Positions 9,216 to 17,271 of a stretch of DNA of 64,000 bases are shown here, in pieces; position 1 is the stretch's first letter, and every line of letters starts with the position of its first letter. The position numbers and the translations under genes were made by a program. Source of the stretch: Streptomyces sp. YIM 121038 (GTDB taxonomy: Bacteria > Actinomycetota > Actinomycetes > Streptomycetales > Streptomycetaceae); contig NZ_CP030771.1 of NCBI RefSeq assembly GCF_006088715.1, forward strand, positions 5,537,501 through 5,601,500, in the 5' to 3' direction. Below the pieces are notes generated by a model. The model was given only the letters and a program-made list of their open reading frames with translations. It was not told the DNA's origin and did no database searches.

Positions 9216-10448
9216 CTACTTCTGTTCCTCGTCCTCGATTCCCAGTTCCGGGAGGAGGCCGGGGATGAGGGGCGGCAGCGTCACTTCCGGTTTCGCGGGC
9301 GTGAGGCTGCTGTGGGGCTTCTCGGAGGTGTTGTGCGAGGGGGGCGGGGTGTGGGGCTTGGGCGGCTCGATCAGCCCGTCCGTGACTCCGGGGAGGAGGC
9401 CGTCGCTCTCCTTGTGGGAGGGGGCGGGGGCCTGTGGCCTGCCCGGGGCGCGGTGGGGCTGGGAGTCGTCCGAGGTGTGCGGGGAGGGGCGGTCCCTGCG
9501 GGGTGTGTCGGGGGTGTCCTGGCGGGGGCGGTCGTCCGGTGCGCGGTGCTTTCCGGGGGTGCGGGGGAGCAGGGAGCGCAGCGGGTCGACTTGCTGCTCT
9601 ATGGCGTCGAAGACCGAGGTGACCTCTTCGCCCACGTCACCGAGCTGGACGGGGAGCTTGGCGCGCAGGTCGCGCCAGCTGGCGCTGTGGGCCTTGGCGA
9701 AGGAGGAGAGGGCCTGGATGGGGCCGAGGGAGCCGTCGCGCTCGTAGGCCTGGCGGAGCAGGCGGTGGCCCTCGGAGGCGTCGTGGCGCATGCCGGAGAG
9801 GGCGCGGCGGACCTCGCCGAGGGACTCGTGGTCGAGTTCGCCCGCGCGGGTGCGCTCCATCAGGCGGCGGGCCTCGCTGAGCCTGGTGGAGGCCTGGTCG
9901 AGGTAGATCTGGCCGCGGTCGGTGTCGCTGTCGGCCATGCCGAGCTTGAGGTCTTCCATGCCGCGCTTGAGGCCGTAGAGCGAGTCGCCCGGCAACGCGT
10001 CGTTGCTCGCGGCGGCGATGCCGCCGAAGGCCCCGGCGGCCACGCCCACGGTGAGTCCGCCGGCGGCGATGCCTTTGGACAGGCGGGAGCGCGGCTTGAG
10101 CTTCCGCAGCGCGCGGTGGGCGCCCTTGCGGGAGCGCTGGCGCGGCACGGAGGCGGTATCGCCCGTGGTGCCTTCCGCGAGCATGGCCTCCATGGCCGCC
10201 ACGAGCTGGGCCCGCTGCACCACTTTGACCTCGGGATCCAGCTCCGGCCTCGGGAGCTGGGCCAGGCCGTCGGCGAGCGCCAGCAGGCGGTCGCGCTCGG
10301 CCGGTCCGGGGGCCGCGGTATCGGTGCGGGCGACCGTGGGGTCGGCGGGTTCTTCGGGCTGCTCGGCCGCCGGGTCCTGGCCGGAGTGCTCCTCCAGGGC
10401 CTGGGCGAAGGCGTTCGCCCGCCGGTGGGCCGATACGTTCGCGATCAC
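9216..10448 (-). CDS. rsbN: RsbN-type membrane anti-sigma factor (DUF5667 domain), partner of BldN
   Basis: A 410-aa single-pass membrane protein directly downstream of bldN. The N-terminal ~115 residues form the cytoplasmic sigma-binding part (HRRANAFAQALEEH start). One hydrophobic span lies near residues 120-145 (KGIAAGGLTVGVAAGAFGG), followed by a DUF5667-type helical region (about 150-270) and a Pro/Asp/His-rich tail. In S. coelicolor the equivalent gene encodes the anti-sigma factor that holds sigma-BldN inactive. GTG 10448 is chosen: an aggagg site lies 8 nt upstream. A candidate BldN-type promoter lies about 160 bp upstream, which would give a feedback loop. Confidence 0.88.
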   Translation of the reverse strand: MIANVSAHRRANAFAQALEEHSGQDPAAEQPEEPADPTVARTDTAAPGPAERDRLLALADGLAQLPRPELDPEVKVVQRAQLVAAMEAMLAEGTTGDTASVPRQRSRKGAHRALRKLKPRSRLSKGIAAGGLTVGVAAGAFGGIAAASNDALPGDSLYGLKRGMEDLKLGMADSDTDRGQIYLDQASTRLSEARRLMERTRAGELDHESLGEVRRALSGMRHDASEGHRLLRQAYERDGSLGPIQALSSFAKAHSASWRDLRAKLPVQLGDVGEEVTSVFDAIEQQVDPLRSLLPRTPGKHRAPDDRPRQDTPDTPRRDRPSPHTSDDSQPHRAPGRPQAPAPSHKESDGLLPGVTDGLIEPPKPHTPPPSHNTSEKPHSSLTPAKPEVTLPPLIPGLLPELGIEDEEQK

Positions 10449-10608
10449 TGGCGGCACCTCCTCTCGTCATGACGTCGACTCCCCAGGGGTCCTGAGGGTT
10501 GCAGGTCCTGAGCGCTTCCACACGATCGGGTGAGCGAATGGAGCGTCCCCCTGCTCTTTCGGAGCTCGGGGGAGGTCAGGATGCGACCACAGGGAGCCTG
10601 CATCCCGC

Positions 10609-10637
10609 ACAACGAGCGTCGCGGCACTTGGGTTACG
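10609..10637 (-). promoter_or_regulatory. candidate BldN-dependent promoter of rsbN
   Basis: On the minus strand the sequence reads CGTAAC (10637-10632), a 17-bp spacer, then CGTTGT (10614-10609). Sigma-BldN promoters are reported with a CGTAAC -35 and a CGTTGA-like -10 separated by 16-17 bp. The site sits between bldN and rsbN, pointing at rsbN, with a leader of about 155 nt. Confidence 0.65.
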
Positions 10638-10794
10638 GACGGAGGATGATCGGACCGCCGGAGAATGGGGAGGCGCCGCGACGACCATCTGGCCGCCACG
10701 GACGGTGAGTTGGCCGTCGCCGAGGGTGTCGGGGCGAGGGCCGGGCCGGGTCGGTGGCCGCTGGGTGACCGCGTCGCGGCCGGGGTGCGGCCGG

Positions 10795-11565
10795 TCAGCG
10801 GGCGTCGTCCGGGAGGAGTCGGGCGAGCGTACGGACCGCTCGGTACTGGAGGGTCTTGATCGCGCCTTCGTTCTTGCCCATCACGCGCGCGGTCTCGGCG
10901 ACGGAGAGGCCCTGGAGGAAGCGCAGGGTCACGCACTCCTGCTGCTGCGGGTTGAGGCGGCGGACCGCGTCCAGGAGCGCGGCGTTCGACAGGGATTCGA
11001 GGACGGAGTCCTCGGGGCTGCGCTCGACCTCGTTGGCGTCGAGCATTTCGCCGGTGGTCACTTCGAGGCGGAACCGGCTCGACTTGAAGTGGTCCGCGAC
11101 GAGGTTGCGGGCGATCGTGACCAGCCAGGCGCCGAAGTCGCGGCCCTGCCAGGTGAAGGTGCCGATGCGGCGCAGGGCGCGCAGAAAGGTCTCACTGGTG
11201 AGGTCCTCCGCGGTCGCCTTGCCGCCGACGCGGTAGTAGATGTACCGGTAGACCGTGTCGCTGTACTGGTCGTAGAGGCGGCCGAACGCGTCGGCCTCGC
11301 CCGCCTGGGCGCGTTCGACGAGGTCCATCATGCGGGCGCTGTCACTGTCCGCGGCGGGGCGGCGGGTGGTGGTGGCGGCGCCGGAGCGCGACCGTCTGCT
11401 GACCGCGGCACCGCCGTCCGCCAAGGCGTAGCACGGCCCGGCGGGTGCCGGGACGGCGAAGGCGGGGACGGCGTACGCGGTGGGGACGAAGCCGCGCAGG
11501 CGGTCGAGGACCGTTGCGCGCAGCGTAGCCAGGCCCGAGGCGTCAACCCCGACGTGTGGGTACAC
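10795..11565 (-). CDS. bldN: ECF sigma factor BldN (developmental, with N-terminal pro-sequence)
   Basis: A 256-aa ECF sigma factor needed in Streptomyces for aerial mycelium formation, directing chaplin, rodlin and bldM expression. Residues 1 to about 80 are an N-terminal extension (starting VYPHVGVDASGLATL), matching the pro-sequence known to be cleaved from BldN. Region 2 follows (FGRLYDQYSDTVYRYIYYRVG, AEDLTSETFLRALRRI) and region 4 (LNPQQQECVTLRFLQGLSVAETA). GTG 11565 fits the known start YPHVGVDAS; longer frames to 11634 lack support. It is transcribed apart from, but next to, its anti-sigma gene. Confidence 0.94.
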   Translation of the reverse strand: MYPHVGVDASGLATLRATVLDRLRGFVPTAYAVPAFAVPAPAGPCYALADGGAAVSRRSRSGAATTTRRPAADSDSARMMDLVERAQAGEADAFGRLYDQYSDTVYRYIYYRVGGKATAEDLTSETFLRALRRIGTFTWQGRDFGAWLVTIARNLVADHFKSSRFRLEVTTGEMLDANEVERSPEDSVLESLSNAALLDAVRRLNPQQQECVTLRFLQGLSVAETARVMGKNEGAIKTLQYRAVRTLARLLPDDAR

Positions 11566-12121
11566 GGGACTCCCAGAGGCAGAGCTTCCATCACGTGCAG
11601 TGCGGGACCGTTCACCCGTCGTAGCGACGTGCAAGGTCCTGTCATGCGTCTGAGGAGAATAACGCTTCGTACAGGCAGCGCTACACCCAGTTGCTCAAAT
11701 CATCGATTACGTCGCTTCTCTTACCGATCAGCGGTCGGACAAGTACCGGTTATTGAACGCTTGTTGATCGAAACAGCGCGCATTCCGGCTGAGCGGGGGG
11801 CGTGTTGTGGCCGAGTTGAACGAACGGGACTGGCGGGAGGCCCGACGGGTAAGAGAGAACGATTACCGCCGTTTTCGCACAGGTGACGGTACGTGGCGAC
11901 CAGCAGAGCCGCACACACAATCGAGAGAACCCCGTCCGACACCAAGGGCCGGGGCGCGGCGCGACAAAGAACCCCGTCCGGCACCCGAGGACGAGAGGCA
12001 CGGCACGGCGGGGAAGCCCGTCCGGCGTTTGAGGACGAGCGCGTAGCGCGAAGGGGGAGCCGGTCCGGCGCCTGAGGACGAGGCGCGCAGCGCCGATGAC
12101 CGGCTCACGCGCCCCGAGGGC
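11566..12121. other. bldN upstream region with dispersed repeats
   Basis: 556 bp between bldN and the HAD-IB gene. The part near bldN (11600-11820) is relatively AT-rich for this DNA and must hold the bldN promoter(s); I could not fix a -10/-35 pair or a convincing BldD box. The distal part (11930-12090) holds three full and one degenerate copy of a short repeat annotated separately. No convincing gene is seen. Confidence 0.6.
11976..12082. repeat. three copies of a dispersed GTCCGGC...GAGGACGAG repeat
   Basis: Copies at 11976-11995, 12020-12039 and 12063-12082 match the 20-mer GTCCGGCGCCTGAGGACGAG with one to three changes; a degenerate fourth copy lies near 11936. The same element occurs in reverse orientation at 19026-19045. 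Such elements are scattered in Streptomyces intergenic DNA; their role is unknown. Confidence 0.75.
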
Positions 12122-13078
12122 TCAGTGGCGGCGACGGTGCAGCGCCACAGCCGCCGCCGTGGCCCCGGCCAGCGCTCCGACCCCGGCGGCGGCCGGGATG
12201 CCGACCTTCGCGGCCTTCCGCCCCGTGCGGTAGTCCCGCAGTCGCCAGTCGCGGGCGCGGGCGTGCTTGCGCAGCTTGGCGTCGGGGTTGATCGCGTAGG
12301 GGTGGCCGACGAGGGACAGCATCGGGATGTCGTTGTGGGAGTCGCTGTAGGCGGCGCAGCGGGCCAGGTCGAGGCCCTCGGCGGCGGCCAGGGCGCGCAC
12401 CGCCTCGGCCTTGGCGGGGCCGTGCAGGGGCTCGCCGACGAGCTTGCCCGTATAGATGCCGTTCACGGACTCGGCGACCGTGCCGAGGGCGCCGGTCAGG
12501 CCGAGGCGGCGGGCGATGATCGTGGCCATCTCCACCGGCGCCGCGGTGACCAGCCAGACCTTCTGGCCCGCGTCGAGGTGGGCCTGGGCGAGGGCGCGGG
12601 TGCCGGTCCAGATGCGGTCGGCCAGATAGTCGTCGTACACGGCCTCGCCGATGGAGATCAGCTCGGCGACGCGGTGGCCCTTGACGATGGACAGGGCGCT
12701 CTCGCGGGCGTCCTGGAGGTGCTCGGGGTCCTCGCCCGCGAGCCGGAACCAGGCCTGCTGCCAGACGAACCGGGTGAGCTCGCGGCGCTGGAAGAATTTG
12801 CGCTGGTACAGGCCGCGGCCGAAGTAGAAGAGCGCGGCGCCCTGCAGCACGGTGTTGTCGAGGTCGAAGAAGGCGGCGGCCTTGTCGTCGCCGGCCACCG
12901 GGAACTCGGGGCCCTCGGCCTCGTCCGGCGCCGGGGTCCGCGCGAGGTCCTCCAGCTCCTGCGAGGACTTGCGAGCGGCCTCCGCCGAGGCCTCGCCTGC
13001 CAGGACGCTGCGCGCGGTGGCGGAGCGCCTACGGGGGTGGAGCCAACCGAGAGCGGCCATGCCGTCGAGCATAGCCAC
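12122..13078 (-). CDS. HAD-IB family phosphatase (SerB/CicA-like) with C-terminal membrane anchor
   Basis: A protein of up to 318 aa. After an N-terminal variable stretch, motif I is AFFDLDNTVLQG (Asp72, Asp74), motif II is LVTAAP, the Lys motif lies in GPAKAEAVRAL, and motif III/IV is YSDSHNDIPML, the phosphoserine-phosphatase-like HAD-IB set. The C terminus (IPAAAGVGALAGATAAAVAL followed by HRRRH) looks like a membrane span with basic tail. Substrate is unknown. Three possible starts occur (13078, 13072, 13060). It diverges from the glutaredoxin-like gene. Confidence 0.86.
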   Translation of the reverse strand: MAMLDGMAALGWLHPRRRSATARSVLAGEASAEAARKSSQELEDLARTPAPDEAEGPEFPVAGDDKAAAFFDLDNTVLQGAALFYFGRGLYQRKFFQRRELTRFVWQQAWFRLAGEDPEHLQDARESALSIVKGHRVAELISIGEAVYDDYLADRIWTGTRALAQAHLDAGQKVWLVTAAPVEMATIIARRLGLTGALGTVAESVNGIYTGKLVGEPLHGPAKAEAVRALAAAEGLDLARCAAYSDSHNDIPMLSLVGHPYAINPDAKLRKHARARDWRLRDYRTGRKAAKVGIPAAAGVGALAGATAAAVALHRRRH

Positions 13079-13190
13079 TCTGTTCGGTTGTCCCGTGAAG
13101 GTGAGGATGCGAACCCGTCAACTCACTGTGTCGCGCTGGTCACAGTGCGAGGTTCGCCCGGCGTACGGGAGCGCGTAGGAAGCTGGAGGC

Positions 13191-13490
13191 ATGAGCCCGA
13201 TTTTTCGTAGGACGGCGAAGCAGGCGGCCAGGAGCGCCGCGAAGGCACCCGGGGACCGGCTGGTGACGCTGGTCGGCAAGCCCGGGTGCCATCTGTGCGA
13301 GGACGCCGAGGCCGTCGTCGCGCAGGTGTGCGGCGAGCTCGGCGTTGCCTGGGAGAAGAAGGACATCACCGAGGACGAGGCGCTGCACCGGGAGTACTGG
13401 GAGCAGATTCCGGTGGTGCTCGTGGACGGGGAGCAGCACACCTTCTGGAAGGTCGACGCCGGGCGGCTGCGGCGGGCGCTCACGGAGTAA
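13191..13490 (+). CDS. glutaredoxin-family thiol-disulfide protein
   Basis: A 99-aa thioredoxin-fold protein with the active site GKPGCHLCED (Cys-x-x-Cys near residues 33-36) and the cis-Pro loop QIPVVLVDGE. It belongs to the short DUF836-like glutaredoxins next to rex in Streptomyces. Context with the redox repressor Rex suggests a role in thiol or redox balance, which is inference. The start ATG follows a ggaggc site. Confidence 0.86.
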   Translation: MSPIFRRTAKQAARSAAKAPGDRLVTLVGKPGCHLCEDAEAVVAQVCGELGVAWEKKDITEDEALHREYWEQIPVVLVDGEQHTFWKVDAGRLRRALTE

Positions 13491-13865
13491 CGGAACGGCG
13501 GCAGGGCGGGGCGGCGGGCGGGGGCCGGTCGCATAGCACGGGCGCGGCGGCGGCCGTGCGCGCCGATGGCTGGTTATGACGTCCGGAGCTGTCCGGAAAG
13601 TCGTTTAGCATCGGGTGCGGTTGTGAGGTCTCGGGGGCGATGATCATGAGGAGTGTGTGCGGCTTTGCCCCCGTCAGGTGAGTGTCGTTCCTGGCCGTGC
13701 GCCGGTTCCACGAAAGTGCGCCAGGGGCGCGTGACCCCGGTCACGTTGGGCGGGCAAATCGGACACCATCTTTGTGCACGCGTTCACAAAGACATAGCCT
13801 GCATTCGACGGGGCGGTCTGGGGACATGGGGCCGCCCGCAGCCCCGCTCTACCCGCAGGAGCACC
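13491..13865. other. rex promoter region
   Basis: 375 bp between the glutaredoxin-like gene and rex. It contains the Rex operator at 13772-13789 about 80 bp before the rex start and must hold the promoters of the rex-hemACD operon. No gene is seen. Confidence 0.7.
13772..13789. promoter_or_regulatory. Rex operator (ROP)
   Basis: TTGTGCACGCGTTCACAA is an 18-bp inverted repeat with a single mismatch and matches the Rex operator core TGTGAAC-N-TTCACA. In S. coelicolor Rex binds such a site to repress its own rex-hemACD operon until NADH rises. Its place about 80 bp before rex predicts autoregulation here. Confidence 0.92.
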
Positions 13866-14621
13866 GTGGCAACTGGCCGAACTCACCGACCGGCGACCCG
13901 TAGCCGAGGGATCCCCGAGGCCACCGTCGCCAGGCTTCCGCTGTACCTGAGGGCGCTGACCGCACTGTCGGAGCGCTCTGTGCCCACGGTCTCCTCCGAG
14001 GAGCTCGCGGCCGCCGCGGGGGTCAACTCCGCGAAGCTGCGCAAGGACTTCTCGTACCTCGGTTCGTACGGAACGCGCGGTGTCGGCTACGACGTCGAGT
14101 ACCTCGTCTACCAGATCTCGCGCGAGCTCGGCCTGACCCAGGACTGGCCGGTTGTCATCGTCGGCATCGGTAACCTCGGCGCCGCCCTGGCCAATTACGG
14201 CGGGTTCGCCTCGCGCGGGTTCCGCGTGGCCGCCCTCATCGACGCCGACCCGGCGATGGCGGGCAAGCCCGTCGCGGGCATGCCGGTGCAGCACACCGAC
14301 GACCTCGAGAAGATCATCACGGACAACGGTGTCTCGATCGGCGTGATCGCGACCCCCGCGGGCGCCGCACAGCAGGTCTGTGACCGTCTCGTCGCCGCCG
14401 GCGTCACCTCCATCCTGAACTTCGCGCCGACCGTCCTGACCGTCCCGGACGGCGTCGACGTGCGCAAGGTCGACCTCTCCATCGAGCTGCAGATCCTCGC
14501 CTTCCACGAGCAGCGCAAGGCCGGCGAGGAAGGGGCGGGCGACGGCGCCGCCGCGCCCGCCGCCTCCCAGGAGCACCGGAAGGGACCCGACGGGGACGTC
14601 CCCGCGGTGATGCCGGCATGA
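13866..14621 (+). CDS. rex: redox-sensing transcriptional repressor Rex
   Basis: A 251-aa repressor that senses the NADH/NAD+ ratio. The N-terminal winged helix (about 15-80) contains ELAAAAGVNSAKLRKDFSYLG, the family DNA-recognition signature. The Rossmann domain starts at VVIVGIGNLGAAL (about 97-108) with IDADP after strand 2, and a C-terminal swapped helix lies at LSIELQILAFHEQ. GTG 13866, five bases after an aggag site, is chosen; the frame is open upstream but non-conserved. It overlaps hemA by ATGA, so redox state controls heme precursor synthesis through this operon. Confidence 0.96.
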   Translation: MATGRTHRPATRSRGIPEATVARLPLYLRALTALSERSVPTVSSEELAAAAGVNSAKLRKDFSYLGSYGTRGVGYDVEYLVYQISRELGLTQDWPVVIVGIGNLGAALANYGGFASRGFRVAALIDADPAMAGKPVAGMPVQHTDDLEKIITDNGVSIGVIATPAGAAQQVCDRLVAAGVTSILNFAPTVLTVPDGVDVRKVDLSIELQILAFHEQRKAGEEGAGDGAAAPAASQEHRKGPDGDVPAVMPA

Positions 14622-16315
14622 GTCTCCTCGTCGTTGGCCTCAGCCACCGGAGCGCTCCGGTGAGCGTCCTGGAGCGGGCCGCGCTCACCGTCGACGCGCA
14701 GTCCAAGCTGCTGCACGACACGGTGGCCGCCGAGCCCGCGGCCGAGGCCGCCGTGCTCGCCACCTGCAACCGCATCGAGCTGTACGCGGACGTGGACAAG
14801 TTCCACGCGGGCGTGGCCGAGCTGTCGACGCTGCTCGCCCGGCACAGCGGCGTGAGCCTCGAAGAGCTCACCCCTTATCTGTACGTGCACTACGAGGACC
14901 GGGCGGTGCACCACCTGTTCTCGGTGGCGTGCGGCCTCGACTCGATGGTCGTGGGCGAGGGCCAGATCCTCGGCCAGATCAAGGACGCCCTGGCGCGGGC
15001 ACAGGACCTGCACACCGCGGGGCGGCTGCTCAACGACCTGTTCCAGCAGGCGCTGCGCGTCGGCAAGCGGGCGCACTCCGAGACCGGCATCGACCGGGCC
15101 GGGCAGTCCCTGGTGACCTTCGGCCTGGAGCAGCTCGCCGGGCGCGAGCCGGTGGAGGCGTGGGCCAAGGGCAGGCGCGCCCTGGTGATCGGCGCGGGTT
15201 CCATGTCGTCCCTCGCGGCGGCGACCCTCGCGCGCTCCGGCGTCGACGAGGTCGTGATCGCCAACCGCACCCTGGAGCGGGCCGAGCGGCTCGCCCGGAT
15301 CCTGGCCGAGGGCGGCACCGGCGTGCGCGCCCGGGCGGTCCGGATGGACGCGGTGGCGGCCGAGCTGACACGTGCCGACGTGGCCGTTTCCTGTACCGGC
15401 GCGACGGGCCTCGTGCTCACGGGCGCCGATGTCGCGGCGGCGGTCTCCGGCCGTACGGGCGCGCCCGCGGTGACGCTTCCCGGCCAGACGGGCACGCCCG
15501 CGGCCGCCGGTGACGCGGACCGGGCCTGCGCGGACGACACCTGCCTCGTCACGCCCGGCGACGGCACCGGGAACCCTGACGGCACCGACGGCACCGACGG
15601 CACCGATGGCCCGGACTCCGGACCGCACATCGGCGACGCCCACGCGTACGAGCAGCACGGCGCGCTCGTCGACAACAGCCCCTCCGTCGGCGGCGGCGCC
15701 GCGGCGCGGACCGCCACGGCCGTGGCCCGGGCCCAGGTCGCCGCGCCCGCCCGCACCGTCGCGCTCGCGCTGCTCGACCTGGCCATGCCGCGGGACGTCG
15801 ACGCGGCCGTGCACCGCGTCGAGGGCGTCCGGCTCGTCGACATCGAGTCGCTCGCGGAGGCCTCCGCCGACGCGCCGATGGCCGCCGACGTGGACGCCGT
15901 GCGCACGATCGTGTCGGACGAGGTGGCCGCGTTCGGCGCCGCCCAGCGGGCCGCGCACATCACGCCCACCGTGGTCGCCCTGCGCACCATGGCCGCCGAC
16001 GTCGTCAGCGGCGAGATCGCCCGGCTCGACGGACGCCTGCCGGAGCTCGGCGACAAGGAGCGGGCCGAGATCACGCAGACCGTGCGCCGCGTCGTGGACA
16101 AGCTGCTGCACGCGCCGACGGTGCGGGTGAAGCAGCTGGCCAGCGAGCCCGGCGGCGCCGGGTACGCGGACGCGCTGCGCACCCTCTTCGACCTCGACCC
16201 GGAGACGGTCGCGGCCGTCTCCCGGGCCGACCACCTGCGGGACGCCCCCGGCGCGCAGGCGGGCCAGCAGGACCAGCACCACCAGAACGACGACCCGAAG
16301 CGAGGCCGGGCATGA
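14618..16315 (+). CDS. hemA: glutamyl-tRNA reductase with central low-complexity insertion
   Basis: Reduces glutamyl-tRNA(Glu) with NADPH to glutamate-1-semialdehyde, the first committed step of heme synthesis by the C5 route. The catalytic Cys50 lies in ATCNRIELYA. The GQILGQIKDA helix, the NADPH motif VIGAGSMSSLAA and the C-terminal dimerisation domain (VVDKLLHAPTVRVKQL) are intact. At 565 aa it is longer than the usual 410-450: an insertion of roughly 120 residues (about 285-380) splits the NADPH domain before LLDLAMPRDVD and includes a GTD tripeptide repeat. It overlaps rex and hemC by ATGA. Confidence 0.95.
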   Translation: MSLLVVGLSHRSAPVSVLERAALTVDAQSKLLHDTVAAEPAAEAAVLATCNRIELYADVDKFHAGVAELSTLLARHSGVSLEELTPYLYVHYEDRAVHHLFSVACGLDSMVVGEGQILGQIKDALARAQDLHTAGRLLNDLFQQALRVGKRAHSETGIDRAGQSLVTFGLEQLAGREPVEAWAKGRRALVIGAGSMSSLAAATLARSGVDEVVIANRTLERAERLARILAEGGTGVRARAVRMDAVAAELTRADVAVSCTGATGLVLTGADVAAAVSGRTGAPAVTLPGQTGTPAAAGDADRACADDTCLVTPGDGTGNPDGTDGTDGTDGPDSGPHIGDAHAYEQHGALVDNSPSVGGGAAARTATAVARAQVAAPARTVALALLDLAMPRDVDAAVHRVEGVRLVDIESLAEASADAPMAADVDAVRTIVSDEVAAFGAAQRAAHITPTVVALRTMAADVVSGEIARLDGRLPELGDKERAEITQTVRRVVDKLLHAPTVRVKQLASEPGGAGYADALRTLFDLDPETVAAVSRADHLRDAPGAQAGQQDQHHQNDDPKRGRA

Positions 16316-17271
16316 CCGAGAGGGCCCTCAGGCTCGGGACCAGGCGCAGCAAGCTGGCGATGGCCCAGTCCGGCCAGGTGGCCGAGGAGGTCGCGCAGCT
16401 GACGGGGCGTCCCGTCGAGCTGGTCGAGATCACCACCTACGGCGACACCTCGCGCGAGCACCTCGCGCAGATCGGCGGCACCGGTGTGTTCGCGACCGCG
16501 CTGCGCGACGCGCTGCGCGACGGCGAGGTCGACTTCGCCGTGCACTCCCTGAAGGACCTGCCGACCGCGCAGCCCGAGGAGTTCACGCTCGCCGCGCTGC
16601 CGGTGCGCGAGGACCCGCGGGACGTGCTGATCGCGCGCGACGGCCTGACCTTCGCGCAGCTGCCCGACGGCGCCCGGGTGGGCACCGGCTCGCCGCGCCG
16701 CATGGCGCAGCTCAACGCGTACGCCCGCGCTCACGGTCTGACCATCGAGACCGTGCCGATCCGCGGCAACGTCGACTCCCGGATCGGATACGTGCACGAC
16801 GGGCGGCTCGACGCCGTCGTCCTCGCCGCCGCCGGACTCAGCCGCGTCGGCAGGCTCGACGAGGTGACCGACTTCCTGTCGGTCGACATGGTTCTGCCCG
16901 CCCCCGGCCAGGGGGCACTGGCGATCGAGTGTGCCGCGTCCAACGCGGACCTCGTCGCCACGCTCGCCGAGCTCGACGACCCGTACACGCGGGCCGCCGT
17001 GACCGCCGAGCGATCCCTGCTCGCCGCCCTGGAGGCCGGCTGCAGCGCACCCGTGGGAGCGCTGGCCGACCTGCTGGCCGACGGACAGGTTGTCAAGGAA
17101 ATGCGCCTGCGCGGCGTCGTCGGTGCCACCGACGGCTCGTCGCTGGTGCAGCTGACCACCACCGGTCCCGTGCCCGAGACGGAAGACCAGGCGATGGCGC
17201 TCGGGCGGGAACTCGCCGCCGAGATGCTCGCCAAGGGCGCGGCCGGTCTGATGGGGGAGCGAGCACTTTGA
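16312..17271 (+). CDS. hemC: hydroxymethylbilane synthase (porphobilinogen deaminase)
   Basis: Joins four porphobilinogens into hydroxymethylbilane, 319 aa. Seen are LRLGTRRSKLAMAQ at the N terminus, the HSLKDLPT loop (catalytic Asp region), GTGSPRRMAQL and the cofactor-attachment motif EAGCSAPVG, where Cys244 carries the dipyrromethane. It starts with ATGA overlapping hemA and ends overlapping the TTG start of hemD, so the four genes are translationally coupled under Rex. Confidence 0.96.
   Translation: MTERALRLGTRRSKLAMAQSGQVAEEVAQLTGRPVELVEITTYGDTSREHLAQIGGTGVFATALRDALRDGEVDFAVHSLKDLPTAQPEEFTLAALPVREDPRDVLIARDGLTFAQLPDGARVGTGSPRRMAQLNAYARAHGLTIETVPIRGNVDSRIGYVHDGRLDAVVLAAAGLSRVGRLDEVTDFLSVDMVLPAPGQGALAIECAASNADLVATLAELDDPYTRAAVTAERSLLAALEAGCSAPVGALADLLADGQVVKEMRLRGVVGATDGSSLVQLTTTGPVPETEDQAMALGRELAAEMLAKGAAGLMGERAL

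Noticed and set aside
11600..11820. BldD box in the bldN promoter
   Set aside because: tacacccagttgc resembles half of a BldD site, but the dyad is too weak to claim, although BldD control of bldN is known in other species.
11807..12046. 79-codon plus-strand ORF upstream of bldN
   Set aside because: Runs through dispersed repeats, has strongly basic random composition, and no ribosome-binding site or homology is evident.
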